DNA of 64,000 nt from Synergistaceae bacterium. Lineage in GTDB: Bacteria; Synergistota; Synergistia; Synergistales; Aminobacteriaceae. The stretch is taken from contig JAFSKV010000053.1 of NCBI GenBank assembly GCA_017448795.1, positions 1-64,000 on the forward strand, read 5' to 3'. Of this stretch, positions 42,663 through 51,601 are shown piece by piece (within the stretch, counting starts at the first letter, position 1; each line of letters starts with the position of its first letter). Made by a program: the position numbers and the translations under genes. The notes beneath the pieces are model-generated. The model was not told the origin of the DNA. It did not search any database and was given only the letters and a program-made list of their open reading frames with translations.

Positions 42663-43762
42663 AACGGAGCTTACTCAACAAGCTGATACTAGGAGCATGT
42701 GCCGGGCCGTTCATGTTCGGGATATTGATATTCGTGCTGATATTTGTTGCCGGGGATCTCTTGTTCCAAGCGGCAAAACTCATCATAGAGCAGGGAGTCG
42801 CGCTGAGTGTTGTAACGCGGCTGTTCTTCTACCGTCTTCCTGAAGTTGTCGTGATGACTATACCGATGTCGTCGCTTCTGTCTACATTGCTGGGGATGTC
42901 CACGCTGAACGGAGGAAGTGAGCTTATCGCGCTTCGTTCGCTTGGGATTCCTTTCACGAGGATACTGCGGCCTGTGTTCTTCGCGTCAGTGATGATCTCT
43001 GTGATAGGTTTCGGGCTGAATGAGACTGTTGTACCGTTCGGGGCAATAGCGGCGGATAGGCTGATGAAGTACGAGATCATGAAGCATCAGGCATCGGTTG
43101 TGCAGGAAAAGGTTTTCCTACGAGATGAGGAGGACGGGAAATTGAAGCGTGTGCTGTACATTGACGAGCTTGACCCGGAGAAGGGAATACTCAGCGGAAT
43201 AATGATGCACGAGTTTGACAGCAGCGGCAGGTTATCCCACACTCTCAACGCAAGGCGTGGGACGTGGCAGAACTCGCAGTGGTGGATTGAGGACGGAAGG
43301 ATGTATGACGTTGACGCGGAAGGTGAAGTGAGATTGCTGCTTCGTTTCGAGCGTCAGATGCTTGCGCTGAGATTGTCGCCCGAACAGCTCCAGCGTTCAA
43401 CCAGAAGACCCGGAGACATGAGCGCGCACGAACTGTGGAGCTACATCAAGCATGGTGAGGCCATAGAGTCCCAGTTGTCGCAGTTGTGGGTGATGTTCCA
43501 CCTGAAGACTGCTGTTCCTTGGGCGTGCGTGATAATGGCTGTTCTTGGCGCGTCATTCGGAGCGTCAAGGCGGGGCAGGTCAGGCGGCGGAGTCGGCTTC
43601 GGCATCAGCGTGGTAATCGTGTTCGCGTACTATGTTGTGATGTCCATGTGCCGGGCATTCGGTGAGGCTGGGGCGATTCCTCCTGTGATTGCCGGGTGGG
43701 GGCCGAATATCGTGTTTCTTTTCGCGGCTTTGTACTTTGCGCGGAGGGTTGACAGGATTTGA
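42659..43762 (+). CDS. LptF/LptG (YjgP/YjgQ) LPS export permease
   Basis: 367 aa with two blocks of three membrane helices around a periplasmic jellyroll domain, the LptF/LptG layout. Motifs include the N-terminal VTRLFFYRLPEVVVMTIPMS and the typical IALRSLGIPFTRILRP. LptF and LptG together with LptB2 extract LPS from the inner membrane. Only one is in this cluster, so the partner is elsewhere or the protein acts alone in a pair. The start (ATGA) overlaps the previous gene, and lpxI starts inside its stop (TTGA). Confidence 0.88.
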   Translation: MKRSLLNKLILGACAGPFMFGILIFVLIFVAGDLLFQAAKLIIEQGVALSVVTRLFFYRLPEVVVMTIPMSSLLSTLLGMSTLNGGSELIALRSLGIPFTRILRPVFFASVMISVIGFGLNETVVPFGAIAADRLMKYEIMKHQASVVQEKVFLRDEEDGKLKRVLYIDELDPEKGILSGIMMHEFDSSGRLSHTLNARRGTWQNSQWWIEDGRMYDVDAEGEVRLLLRFERQMLALRLSPEQLQRSTRRPGDMSAHELWSYIKHGEAIESQLSQLWVMFHLKTAVPWACVIMAVLGASFGASRRGRSGGGVGFGISVVIVFAYYVVMSMCRAFGEAGAIPPVIAGWGPNIVFLFAALYFARRVDRI

Positions 43763-44574
43763 GCATTGCACTTATTGCGGGCGGCGGGGTGCTCCCTGCT
43801 GAGATTGCCCGCAGGCTTTCTTCACTTCAGGAGCCGGGACTCGTGCTGTCTCTTGGTGCTGACGCTGAGGCACTGAGGCCTTACGCCGGGAAAATCATCG
43901 AGATGAGGACTCCAAGTCTTGGCCGTGCAATCCGCGAAATGAAGTCATACGGTGCTGACAAACTCATCATGGCCGGGCTGATTCCCAAGAAGCTGATCTA
44001 CTGCCTGCCGCTTATATTCGATCCGTTAAGCCGCAAAGTTCTGCGCGGGACTCTTCATGACGATCATTCATTGCTCGGCTCAATCGTGAAGGCCTGCGAG
44101 GATGAGGGAATAAGCGTGATACCTTACTGGCATATACTCCCGGAATTTCTCGCTCCTCCCGGAAAATTGTCCTCCCGTCAGCCAAAAGAATCCGAGCTGT
44201 CAGATGTCGAATACGGGCGTGAAATCCTGAAGGTGATACTGCCTTGCTCGTTCGGTCAGGGTGTGTGTGTTGCTGACGGCTCAGTTGTTGCTGTCGAGGC
44301 TATGGAGGGGACGGACGGAATGATTGCGAGGGCGGGGGGAATTTCCGGGCGCGGTGTTGTGGTGAAGATGATGAAGCCGGGTCAGGATATGAGGTATGAC
44401 CTTCCGACTGTCGGGATCAGGACACTTGAGACGATGCATGAGGCTGGCTTGACGTGCTTGGCTGTTGAGGCTGGAAGGACGCTGATACTTGAGCCTGAGA
44501 AATTCTTTGAGCTTGCGGACAAATACAAGATTGCGGTGTGGGGGATAAAGAATGCAGAGAAAATTCAAAGCTGA
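43759..44574 (+). CDS. lpxI: UDP-2,3-diacylglucosamine pyrophosphatase, LpxI type
   Basis: 271 aa, from a TTG start that overlaps the previous stop. LpxI (DUF1009) makes lipid X from UDP-2,3-diacyl-GlcN and replaces LpxH in some diderms. The N-terminal Gly-rich ALIAGGGVLPAEIAR and the C-terminal active-site region EGTDGMIARAGGISGRG and DLPTVGIRTLETMHEAGLTCLAVEAG are typical. It is in the same run as lptF/G and lpxB, which confirms lipid A synthesis. Confidence 0.93.
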   Translation: MSIALIAGGGVLPAEIARRLSSLQEPGLVLSLGADAEALRPYAGKIIEMRTPSLGRAIREMKSYGADKLIMAGLIPKKLIYCLPLIFDPLSRKVLRGTLHDDHSLLGSIVKACEDEGISVIPYWHILPEFLAPPGKLSSRQPKESELSDVEYGREILKVILPCSFGQGVCVADGSVVAVEAMEGTDGMIARAGGISGRGVVVKMMKPGQDMRYDLPTVGIRTLETMHEAGLTCLAVEAGRTLILEPEKFFELADKYKIAVWGIKNAEKIQS

Positions 44575-46180
44575 CACTGACAAAGACAATGCGGTGAAAG
44601 AAGCCCTGCTGTATATCAATGAAGTTCTCCCGCTGGTGAACATGACTCAGAGGGAGCAGCGCAGGACGGAGCTTATGTGCGAAGAGTCATTGATGAGGCT
44701 AATGGAGCATTCGAACTTCAGACGGGCGGATTATATTGCGGTGAGGGTGAGAAAATCATTCGGCAATGTGAATATTATTCTGTCAGTGCCTGGAAATGAG
44801 TTTGACTTTTACGGGCTTATTGAAGACGAATTGCGCGAGGAGTTTTCGCCGTATGATAATGATTACGGGGCTTCCAACATATTGCTTCGCATGTTCCTGC
44901 CGGATTTGCGCTACAGGCATTCGGGGAAATTCAGCGTTATCACTATAAGTGCTGTGAGGTCGTCATATTCTCTGCTCCTGAAAACTTTATGGGCATTGGC
45001 GTTCGCGATAACAGCAGGATTGATCCTTCGCATGAGCCTCCCGGAAAATTACCTGTCAGTCATCAATGATGAAGTACTGATGCTAGTGTATGAGATGTTC
45101 ATTGACGCTACTAAAATGTGTACCCTTCCTATAGTCCTGTTGTCGATAATGTTATGCACAGCTGATATACACGGCTTCTCCGGGCTTGCGGAAATCGGGA
45201 AAAGGCTTGCCGGCAGTTTCGTATTCACGCAGATATTCGCGGTCATTGCGGGTTTCGGGCTGGTTATGATTTTCGGAGCTGGGGCGGGTCTGGACATGTC
45301 CGCGTTTCAGGGTGAAGCCTCCGTTAATGCTGCCTCGTTCACGGTCGCTGGAATGCTGAAGAACATTATCCCCGACAACGTTATGAAGCCCATAGTCGAC
45401 AGCAACGCATTACAGCTTACGGTACTGGGAAGCATTCTAGGAATCGCGGCGGGACTCACAGCCTCAAAGCGTGTGCTAGAAATAGCCGATGAACTCAGCA
45501 ACATTTTCATGAAGGTAACTGAGATGTTCATGAACTTGATGCCGCTTGCTGTGTTCTGTTCCGTTGCGTCAATGATAATCACGGTTGGAGCGGATGCGCT
45601 TTTGTCCGTATTGGGGATGTTTCTTGCGGCTATGCTGGGATTTGTCATGATGAATCTGCTTTACTGCGCCATGATACGAACAGCGGGGCTTAATCCCGTT
45701 CACATGTTCAGGAAGTCAGCGAAGACAATGGTAACAGCCTTCACGACATGCTCAACAAGCGCGGCGATTCCTGACAGCCTCAACGCCTGCAAAGCTATGG
45801 GAATTTCGTATAAGCTGTATTCATTCGCAATCCCTGTAGGATCGTCGCTGAACAAAAACGCTTTCTGCCTTTCACTTGCGGCAATAACACTCACAGCCGC
45901 TAACATGTACGGAATCAGCCTGTCATTGACACACCTTGCCTTACTCGGCGCGTTAATTATCGCAATAGCTCCCGGAACTTCATGTACTCCGATAATAGCT
46001 ATTTCGCTTCTGTTCGAGGATATAGGCTGCCCTTTGAACGCTGTGGGAATCATCATGGCAATATATCCCCTTCTTGACATGGCCGACACAGTAACATCCT
46101 GTAACGGCACAATAGCTTCAACACTTACGACAGCAAAGCGGCTTGGACTTCTTGACACTGAGGAATATACGAAGTCATAA
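44552..46180 (+). CDS. Symporter with an N-terminal RsbW-like domain, copy 1
   Basis: 542 aa, overlapping lpxI by 23 nt. Residues 1-140 have the length and pattern of a small GHKL/RsbW-type ATPase: an N-box-like RRTELMCEESLMRLMEHSNF and a strand ending VRVRKSFGNVNIILSVPGNEF. The conserved Asn of the N-box is not present, so ATP binding is doubtful. Residues 145-540 are a DAACS (SLC1, GltP-like) transporter with about 8 helices and two re-entrant loops. The tip motif is TTCSTSAAIPDS, and the usual NMDGT motif is replaced by LNKNAF. The family brings in amino acids or dicarboxylates with Na+ or H+. The substrate is uncertain. Confidence 0.78.
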   Translation: MQRKFKADTDKDNAVKEALLYINEVLPLVNMTQREQRRTELMCEESLMRLMEHSNFRRADYIAVRVRKSFGNVNIILSVPGNEFDFYGLIEDELREEFSPYDNDYGASNILLRMFLPDLRYRHSGKFSVITISAVRSSYSLLLKTLWALAFAITAGLILRMSLPENYLSVINDEVLMLVYEMFIDATKMCTLPIVLLSIMLCTADIHGFSGLAEIGKRLAGSFVFTQIFAVIAGFGLVMIFGAGAGLDMSAFQGEASVNAASFTVAGMLKNIIPDNVMKPIVDSNALQLTVLGSILGIAAGLTASKRVLEIADELSNIFMKVTEMFMNLMPLAVFCSVASMIITVGADALLSVLGMFLAAMLGFVMMNLLYCAMIRTAGLNPVHMFRKSAKTMVTAFTTCSTSAAIPDSLNACKAMGISYKLYSFAIPVGSSLNKNAFCLSLAAITLTAANMYGISLSLTHLALLGALIIAIAPGTSCTPIIAISLLFEDIGCPLNAVGIIMAIYPLLDMADTVTSCNGTIASTLTTAKRLGLLDTEEYTKS

Positions 46181-46192
46181 GGAGGCAACAGC

Positions 46193-47830
46193 ATGAAGTT
46201 TACGGTCAGTAGCACCAATACAGATGAAGCATTATCCGGCGCGCTGGGATACATACATGAACAGCTTGCGGCAATGAAGCTGAAGACTAAGGACGCAATC
46301 CGGGCGGAATTGATGTGCGAGGAGTCATTAGTGAGCCTGATGGACAACGCTGACTTTTCCGGGACTAGGAATTTCTCGGTGAACGTCAGAAAAGTTTTCG
46401 GCACAGTTACTGTAGACCTGGCTGTCCCGGGAAGGGAGTTCGAGTTTTCTTGGGGGACTGGGATTCAGACGCTGAAGGATGACGAGGAGCTTCAGGAATC
46501 CTACGAGGCAATACGGAATATAGTCCTCCGTTCATTCTCAGGGAACATAAGGTACAGGCATTCCGGGAATCTCAACACGGTACGTATAAAGGCGGTGCGT
46601 TCGAGTTATGCCGGGCTGTACAAGACGCTTGCGGCATTGTTCCTCGCTGTTGTGTCAGGAGTCGCGCTGAGGAATTTTGCCCCCGCTGAGGTCTGCGCTT
46701 CCGTCAACAATAACATACTCGCCCCAATACGCACGGTGTTCCTGAACGGCCTAAAGATGTGCGCTGTCCCGATAGTGTTCTGTTCTGTCGTGTCATGTAT
46801 TGCTGACATGGGCGGGCTCTCAGGGATGAAGCGGACGGGAGGAAGGCTCTTCAGGTATTTCGCGGCGGGCATGGCGCTTAGTCTTGCGCTGGGTTTGTGC
46901 TTCATGTACATATTCAGGCCTGGCGGGGGAGTGAATCTAGTCGCAGCTTCTAGTGAGACCGTGCAGGCCGGGACAGTGTCATTCATCGGTATGATTACGA
47001 ACCTAGTAGCCGGAAATGTCATAAGGCCGTTCCTTGAAGGGGACATGTTACAGATCATGGTGCTTGCGTTTTTCGTTGGGCTGGCAATCTCCCTGACAGA
47101 CGCAAAAATCCTCCGCAAAGTTTCCAGTGAGCTTAACATGACATTCATGAAGATCACGGAAATATTCCTTTACCTTACACCGCTTGTGATGTTCTGCTCG
47201 GCGGCCTCGATGATTATCACGGCAGGAGCTGGGACTCTCGTCTCGGCGGCGGGGATAACGTTCACGCTGATATTCGGCCATGCTGTGATACTCGCGATTG
47301 TCTGTGTGGCAGTGAAATTCCGGGCCGGGTTAAGTCCCTTCACGATGCTGCGGAAATCCGCCCCCATGCTCGCAACAGCCTTCAGTACGTGCTCAAGCAT
47401 AGCCGCGATTCCTGACAGCATGAAGTGCGCCGACGCAATGGGAATTTCGCCGTCCCTGTACTCGTTCTCAGTCCCTGTAGGCGTGTCAGTCAGCAAGATA
47501 ACTACCCCGATGTATTACGCGGTTATGGTGCTGTCAGCGGCCAATCTTTACGGCGTGGACATGACTCCGTCAGCAATAATCCAGCTCTCAGTAACAATCT
47601 TGCTTCTTACGGTTACGACTCCTTCAATGCCTGGCGGAGGGGTAATCTCGCTGTCGGTGCTTCTTGCGCAGGCGGGATGTCCTCTTGAGTTCGTCGGAAT
47701 AGCTGTGAGCATCGAGATGATGATAGATTTCACGGGGACAATGACAATCTGCCAGGGGAATTTAGTCTGCACACTTCTTGCGGCGGCGGATGACGGGCTT
47801 CTTGACCGCGTGAAATACAACCGGCCATGA
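46193..47830 (+). CDS. Symporter with an N-terminal RsbW-like domain, copy 2
   Basis: 545 aa, a full-length paralog of the preceding gene, 12 nt away, with GGAGG upstream. The same RsbW-like front (RAELMCEESLVSLMDNADF, VNVRKVFGTVTVDLAVPGREF) is followed by a DAACS transporter (FSTCSSIAAIPDSMK, then VGVSVSKITTPMYY in place of NMDGT). Many helix residues differ, so the substrate range may differ. Both copies lie between lpxI and lpxB, an unusual place for a transporter. They are presumed to be co-transcribed with them. Confidence 0.78.
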   Translation: MKFTVSSTNTDEALSGALGYIHEQLAAMKLKTKDAIRAELMCEESLVSLMDNADFSGTRNFSVNVRKVFGTVTVDLAVPGREFEFSWGTGIQTLKDDEELQESYEAIRNIVLRSFSGNIRYRHSGNLNTVRIKAVRSSYAGLYKTLAALFLAVVSGVALRNFAPAEVCASVNNNILAPIRTVFLNGLKMCAVPIVFCSVVSCIADMGGLSGMKRTGGRLFRYFAAGMALSLALGLCFMYIFRPGGGVNLVAASSETVQAGTVSFIGMITNLVAGNVIRPFLEGDMLQIMVLAFFVGLAISLTDAKILRKVSSELNMTFMKITEIFLYLTPLVMFCSAASMIITAGAGTLVSAAGITFTLIFGHAVILAIVCVAVKFRAGLSPFTMLRKSAPMLATAFSTCSSIAAIPDSMKCADAMGISPSLYSFSVPVGVSVSKITTPMYYAVMVLSAANLYGVDMTPSAIIQLSVTILLLTVTTPSMPGGGVISLSVLLAQAGCPLEFVGIAVSIEMMIDFTGTMTICQGNLVCTLLAAADDGLLDRVKYNRP

Positions 47831-48957
47831 AGAATATCTTTGTGTCATGCGGCGAGGTAAGCGGGGACATTTACGCGGGCGCATTCATCCGTGAGGCACT
47901 GAGGATTTCCCCTTCAGCAAGAATATGGGGAATGCTAGGCGACAACGGAGTGAAGGCCGGGGGTATTGCGGCATGGAGCTACGAGGAGTTGAAGCTCATG
48001 GGACTGCTGGAAATCCTCCCGGCAATCCCGCGAATCTTGCGGCTGAAACGCAACATTTCCCGCGAAATCATGGCCGTGAATCCTGACGCTGTAGTGCTGA
48101 TTGACTGCCCTGACTTTCACCTTATGCTTGCGCGTACGCTGAGGAAGGCCGGGTATTCCGGGAAGATCGTCTCGCTCATTCCTCCTACTGTGTGGGCTTG
48201 GCGTTCCGGGAGAGTCCGAAACCTGCGGCGGGATTTTGACGTTTGCCTTCCGCTGTTCTCGTTTGAGCATGAGTTCCTGCTGTCGAACGGGGTAAATTCG
48301 CGCTGGAAGTCTCATCCTTTAGTCCGCGAGATGGAGGGCGTGAGAGTCCCTGAGTCATTCCGTGAGAGGTTCGGCCATGAGAGAGTGATTGCGCTGATGC
48401 CCGGAAGCAGACGCTACGACATAAGATTTCACCTAGATATATTGCTTGGGACGGCTGAAATTCTGAGGCGTGAGGGATATTGCCCGGTGTTCTCTGTTGC
48501 TGAGGGACTGAGCGCGGGGCTTGCTGACGAAGTGAGGGGACGTGCCGGGAGTTCTGGCTTTGCTGTTTGGGAGGAAAGCGGGCGTGAATTGATGCTTGGC
48601 GCGGAGGCTGTGGCGGGAGTCTCCGGGACTGTGTCAGTTGAGGCTATGTTACTGCGGCGGTTCATGGTCGTCATCTACAACATGAGGCGGCTGAACTACG
48701 CAATCTTGAAGCGGCTTGTCCATGTCCGCAATATATCAATACCGAACATGCTGACAGGCAGGCAGGTTTACCCGGAATTGCTATGTGATGAGGCCACGCC
48801 GGGAAATATTGCGCGTGAGCTTGCGGGGTATCTGAGTGATGAGGGAGTGAGGCGTGAGACTGATGCTGCGCTGCAGGAGGCCCGGCGGTCTATGGGGGAA
48901 TATGATGCGGCGAGGTTCTGGGCTGAAACTGTTTCTGGTATAATCGGCAAATCCTAG
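47827..48957 (+). CDS. lpxB: Lipid-A-disaccharide synthase
   Basis: 376 aa, normal length. GT19 enzyme that joins UDP-2,3-diacyl-GlcN and lipid X, the product of LpxI. Motifs: FVSCGEVSGDIYAGAF at the start, LIPPTVWAWRSGRVRNLRRDFDVCLPLFSFE, ALMPGSRRYDI and the C-terminal RRLNYAILKRLVHVRNISIPNMLTGRQVYPELL. It starts inside the stop of the second symporter (ATGA). Element B follows nine nucleotides after its stop. Confidence 0.95.
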   Translation: MKNIFVSCGEVSGDIYAGAFIREALRISPSARIWGMLGDNGVKAGGIAAWSYEELKLMGLLEILPAIPRILRLKRNISREIMAVNPDAVVLIDCPDFHLMLARTLRKAGYSGKIVSLIPPTVWAWRSGRVRNLRRDFDVCLPLFSFEHEFLLSNGVNSRWKSHPLVREMEGVRVPESFRERFGHERVIALMPGSRRYDIRFHLDILLGTAEILRREGYCPVFSVAEGLSAGLADEVRGRAGSSGFAVWEESGRELMLGAEAVAGVSGTVSVEAMLLRRFMVVIYNMRRLNYAILKRLVHVRNISIPNMLTGRQVYPELLCDEATPGNIARELAGYLSDEGVRRETDAALQEARRSMGEYDAARFWAETVSGIIGKS

Positions 48958-48965
48958 ACACACGA

Positions 48966-49001
48966 AAGGAGCTTGACACAAGAATCATGGCCGTGTACAA
49001 T
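48966..49001 (+). promoter_or_regulatory. Promoter of repeat element B
   Basis: AAAGGAGC, then TTGACA (48973-48978), a 17-nt spacer and TACAAT (48996-49001). The layout is identical to element A at the left window edge and heads the glycosyltransferase at 49070. It starts nine nt after the lpxB stop. Confidence 0.75.
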
Positions 49002-49073
49002 CGCACATCGCACATCGCACATCGCCTGAATTATTCCCTTTTCCTGATTGACCTTACGGAGGCCGGGCAATGA
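48987..49073 (+). CDS. Leader peptide ORF across the heptamer array, coupled to a glycosyltransferase
   Basis: A 28-codon frame beginning MAVYNRTSHIAHR crosses the heptamer array and ends in the sequence caATGA, whose ATG is the start of the glycosyltransferase. The present three units place the leader stop exactly at the start, an arrangement typical of translational coupling. A change of one unit would move the leader into another frame and break that overlap. The AAAGGAG site is 15 nt before its ATG, which is long, and a transcript starting at the promoter above would not contain this ATG, so translation of the leader is unproven. Confidence 0.4.
   Translation: MAVYNRTSHIAHRLNYSLFLIDLTEAGQ
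49002..49025. repeat. Tandem heptamer microsatellite, 3 full copies
   Basis: Unit cgcacat, three perfect copies plus cgc, beginning right after the -10 box of element B. Same unit as at 1-33 (reverse strand). Confidence 0.9.
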
Positions 49074-50257
49074 GGGTAGTCCACATTCAGCCCGGAGGCT
49101 TCTATGACGGCTTAACCTATCAGGAGAACCTTCTCACAAAATGGCAGCACAGGAACGGACACGACGTAACAGTAATCACAACAAGATGGTCCGCCGACGC
49201 AAACGGAGTCCCCTGCCTCGTCCCGGAGAGCATGTATGACCGCGTCAACGAAGACGGAGTGAGGCTTATACGTCTTCCCCTGACCTGCGCGGACAGGTAC
49301 ACATTCGGCTATGATGAGCTGTACAGGACGATTGAGGCAATCAGCCCGGAAATCCTGTTTATACACGGGGTCGACCACAACACAAGCGCGCTCACAGACT
49401 ACCTCGCAAGACACAGGGAAGTAACAGCCTATGCGGACAATCACAAAGACTTCTCAAATTCCGGCTCATCCCTGCCCAAAATCATCCGGCGTATCGCAAA
49501 GCTGCTCCTGAAAACAGGACTGCCTGGGCTGTTGACCGCAAGACAACCGCGCAAACTCATACCCTGCGTGAAGAAATTTTACGGGGTACTTCCTGCCCGT
49601 GTCGACATCTTGAAGTATTACTACAAAATCCCGGCGGAAAAATGCGAACTCCTCCTCATGGGTGCTGATGATGATCTCGTCTCTGAGGCCTCAAACCCAA
49701 GCGTCAGGCAGAATATCCGCAACCAGTACGGCATCTCCCCTGATGACTTCCTCGTGATGACCGGCGGCAAAATCGACATCCCGAAATCCCAAACCCTGCT
49801 GCTCATGGAGACCGTAAGGAATCTCAATGCTGAACGCGGGAATGTCAGGCTGATTGTGTTCGGGCCGGTTGTCCCTGAGCTGAAGGCAAGGTTTGACGCT
49901 CTTGTTGACGGCAAGATTGTACAGCATGTCGGCTACGTGAAGGGGAATGACTCGTACAAGTACTTTGCGGCCTCAGACCTTGTTGTGTTTCCCGGCCGTC
50001 ATTCGGTCTACTGGGAGCAGGTTACAGGGCTCGGAGTCCCCATGCTCTGCAAGGAATGGGACGGCACAAAGCATGTCGATCTTGGCGGCAACGTGCGCTT
50101 CCTAAGACATGACAGCACGAAGGAAATCCAGCGTGAAATCGAACGCCTCTTGGACAATCCCGGCGAGTACGGGAAGATGAAGGAAGTTGCCCGGCGCGAA
50201 GGAATGAAGGTGTTTTCCTACAGACGGATAGCCCGCCAAAGCCTCGAAGAAATCTAG
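49070..50257 (+). CDS. GT4-like glycosyltransferase behind repeat element B
   Basis: 395 aa, a GT-B glycosyltransferase. The N-terminal half starts MRVVHIQPGGFYDGLTYQEN and the C-terminal half has FGPVVPELKARFDALV, YKYFAASDLVVFPGRHSVYWEQVTGLGVPMLC, the usual donor-binding region with a Glu-Gln instead of Glu-rich pair. It has GGAGG seven nt upstream of the ATG. The gene is separate from the nickel operon that follows. Being directly behind the repeat element, its expression is the likely output of that switch. Sugar specificity is unknown. Confidence 0.82.
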   Translation: MRVVHIQPGGFYDGLTYQENLLTKWQHRNGHDVTVITTRWSADANGVPCLVPESMYDRVNEDGVRLIRLPLTCADRYTFGYDELYRTIEAISPEILFIHGVDHNTSALTDYLARHREVTAYADNHKDFSNSGSSLPKIIRRIAKLLLKTGLPGLLTARQPRKLIPCVKKFYGVLPARVDILKYYYKIPAEKCELLLMGADDDLVSEASNPSVRQNIRNQYGISPDDFLVMTGGKIDIPKSQTLLLMETVRNLNAERGNVRLIVFGPVVPELKARFDALVDGKIVQHVGYVKGNDSYKYFAASDLVVFPGRHSVYWEQVTGLGVPMLCKEWDGTKHVDLGGNVRFLRHDSTKEIQREIERLLDNPGEYGKMKEVARREGMKVFSYRRIARQSLEEI

Positions 50258-50348
50258 GGAATTACCAGTAACATTTTCATCGGATATTGTGTTATTATTC
50301 CTCCGTAAATGAGTCGGTCGGCTCGAAATCTTTTGCGGAGGTTTTACC

Positions 50349-51137
50349 ATGTCAAAACGTTCATTCATTCTCGTGCTCGCAGCCGCAGCAATCCTCGCTA
50401 CAGTCCCGGCATTCTCCCACGAGCTGACAATCAAAGCTCCTAACACGGCCATGAAGGAAGGCCAGCCGTTCCCCGCAACCGTCCAGTCAGCCCACAAGTT
50501 CATAGTCCCGGAAGAAGTCGAGATACTCTCACGCGTAACAGCCGGAATCATTGAGGCCGGGAAATTCGTCCCCTCCGAACTAAAGGCCAATGAGCCCGGA
50601 CTTTGCATCGATTTCACCGTAACACCAAAAGACTTGTCGCAGTCAGTGATACTTGTGGCCACGAAAGACGGCGAGTCATGGTGCGTAACCAACGAGGGCG
50701 GAAAATCCGGCGCGCGCAAAGACCTCGAAGCACAGGGCCTCAAGGTCATATCCGCCAACAAATACGACAAGTACGCAAAGGCAATCTTCAACACCTCCCA
50801 CGATGACAAGAATTTTACGTTTGTTGTGGGTCATCCGCTCGAAATCATCCCCGTAACCAACCCGGCAGATGCAAAAGTCGGCGAGTACTTCAACGTCAAG
50901 ATTCTCCTCAACGGCCAGCCTTACACCGGGCCGGTTTGGGCGACATATGACGGTTTCGTTACCGAGTACGAGAACACATACGCTTACTACACAGAGGCAG
51001 AAAACGGCGAGGCTCACGTGAAGATCACTGCTCCCGGCTGGTGGGGAATAAGGGCGGCTCAGGCAGGATTACCGGGCGTTGAGGGCAACTATGACAATCT
51101 CAACCTGCGGGCATTCCTCCTGTTCGAAGTGAAGTAA
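50349..51137 (+). CDS. nikK: Nickel ECF transporter accessory protein NikK-like (DUF4198)
   Basis: 262 aa with a signal peptide (FILVLAAAAILATVPAFS, cleaved after about residue 22) and a secreted DUF4198 body: HELTIKAPNTAMKEGQPF, VVGHPLEIIPVTNPADAKVGEYFNVKILLNG. Such proteins accompany the NikMQO nickel transporters and are thought to bind the metal outside the membrane. The start is preceded by GCGGAGG. It overlaps the next gene by 1 nt and opens the five-gene cluster. Cobalt specificity is possible. Confidence 0.8.
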   Translation: MSKRSFILVLAAAAILATVPAFSHELTIKAPNTAMKEGQPFPATVQSAHKFIVPEEVEILSRVTAGIIEAGKFVPSELKANEPGLCIDFTVTPKDLSQSVILVATKDGESWCVTNEGGKSGARKDLEAQGLKVISANKYDKYAKAIFNTSHDDKNFTFVVGHPLEIIPVTNPADAKVGEYFNVKILLNGQPYTGPVWATYDGFVTEYENTYAYYTEAENGEAHVKITAPGWWGIRAAQAGLPGVEGNYDNLNLRAFLLFEVK

Positions 51138-51601
51138 TGATGACAAGAAATTTCGTGAGGCTGGTAATCACTGCCGGCCTTCTTCTTTTGTGGACTTGGA
51201 AGACTCTCGCGCATGGGACGGGGTATCGTCAGCCGGGATTCCGGGCGGTCGCATTGGAGTTCGTGTACTCGACAGGTGAGACAATGAGCTACCGTGAAGC
51301 CCGCGTGTTCTCGCCGGAAGATGACAAGTTCGCGTACCAGTCAGGCAGGACTGACGGCAAGGGGCGTTTTGCGTTCGTGCCTGACGTTCCGGGATTGTGG
51401 CGCGTTCTTGTCCGGGACGAGGAAGGCCACCAGTGCACGGCGGAAATAGTGATTAGTGATGAATGGTCAGCGGCTAGTGAAAGTGAGTCTCAGGGCAACA
51501 GCACAATTCTTGACGGCTGGGAGCTTTTTCTGCGGGCATTGCTCGGTGTCAGTCTAATCTTCAACGCTGCAATGATAATCAGGAGGAAACATGCACATTA
51601 G
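51137..51601 (+). CDS. nikL: Nickel ECF transporter small subunit NikL-like
   Basis: 154 aa. One N-terminal membrane segment (about 7-23), an Ig-like or regulatory-domain section outside (FAFVPDVPGLWRVLVRDEEGHQC), and a second segment near the C-terminus (about 128-146, RALLGVSLIFNAAMII) ending HAH. This fits the NikL component found beside NikM. It overlaps nikM by 11 nt. The extracytoplasmic domain is short, so the assignment rests on layout and context. Confidence 0.7.
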   Translation: MMTRNFVRLVITAGLLLLWTWKTLAHGTGYRQPGFRAVALEFVYSTGETMSYREARVFSPEDDKFAYQSGRTDGKGRFAFVPDVPGLWRVLVRDEEGHQCTAEIVISDEWSAASESESQGNSTILDGWELFLRALLGVSLIFNAAMIIRRKHAH

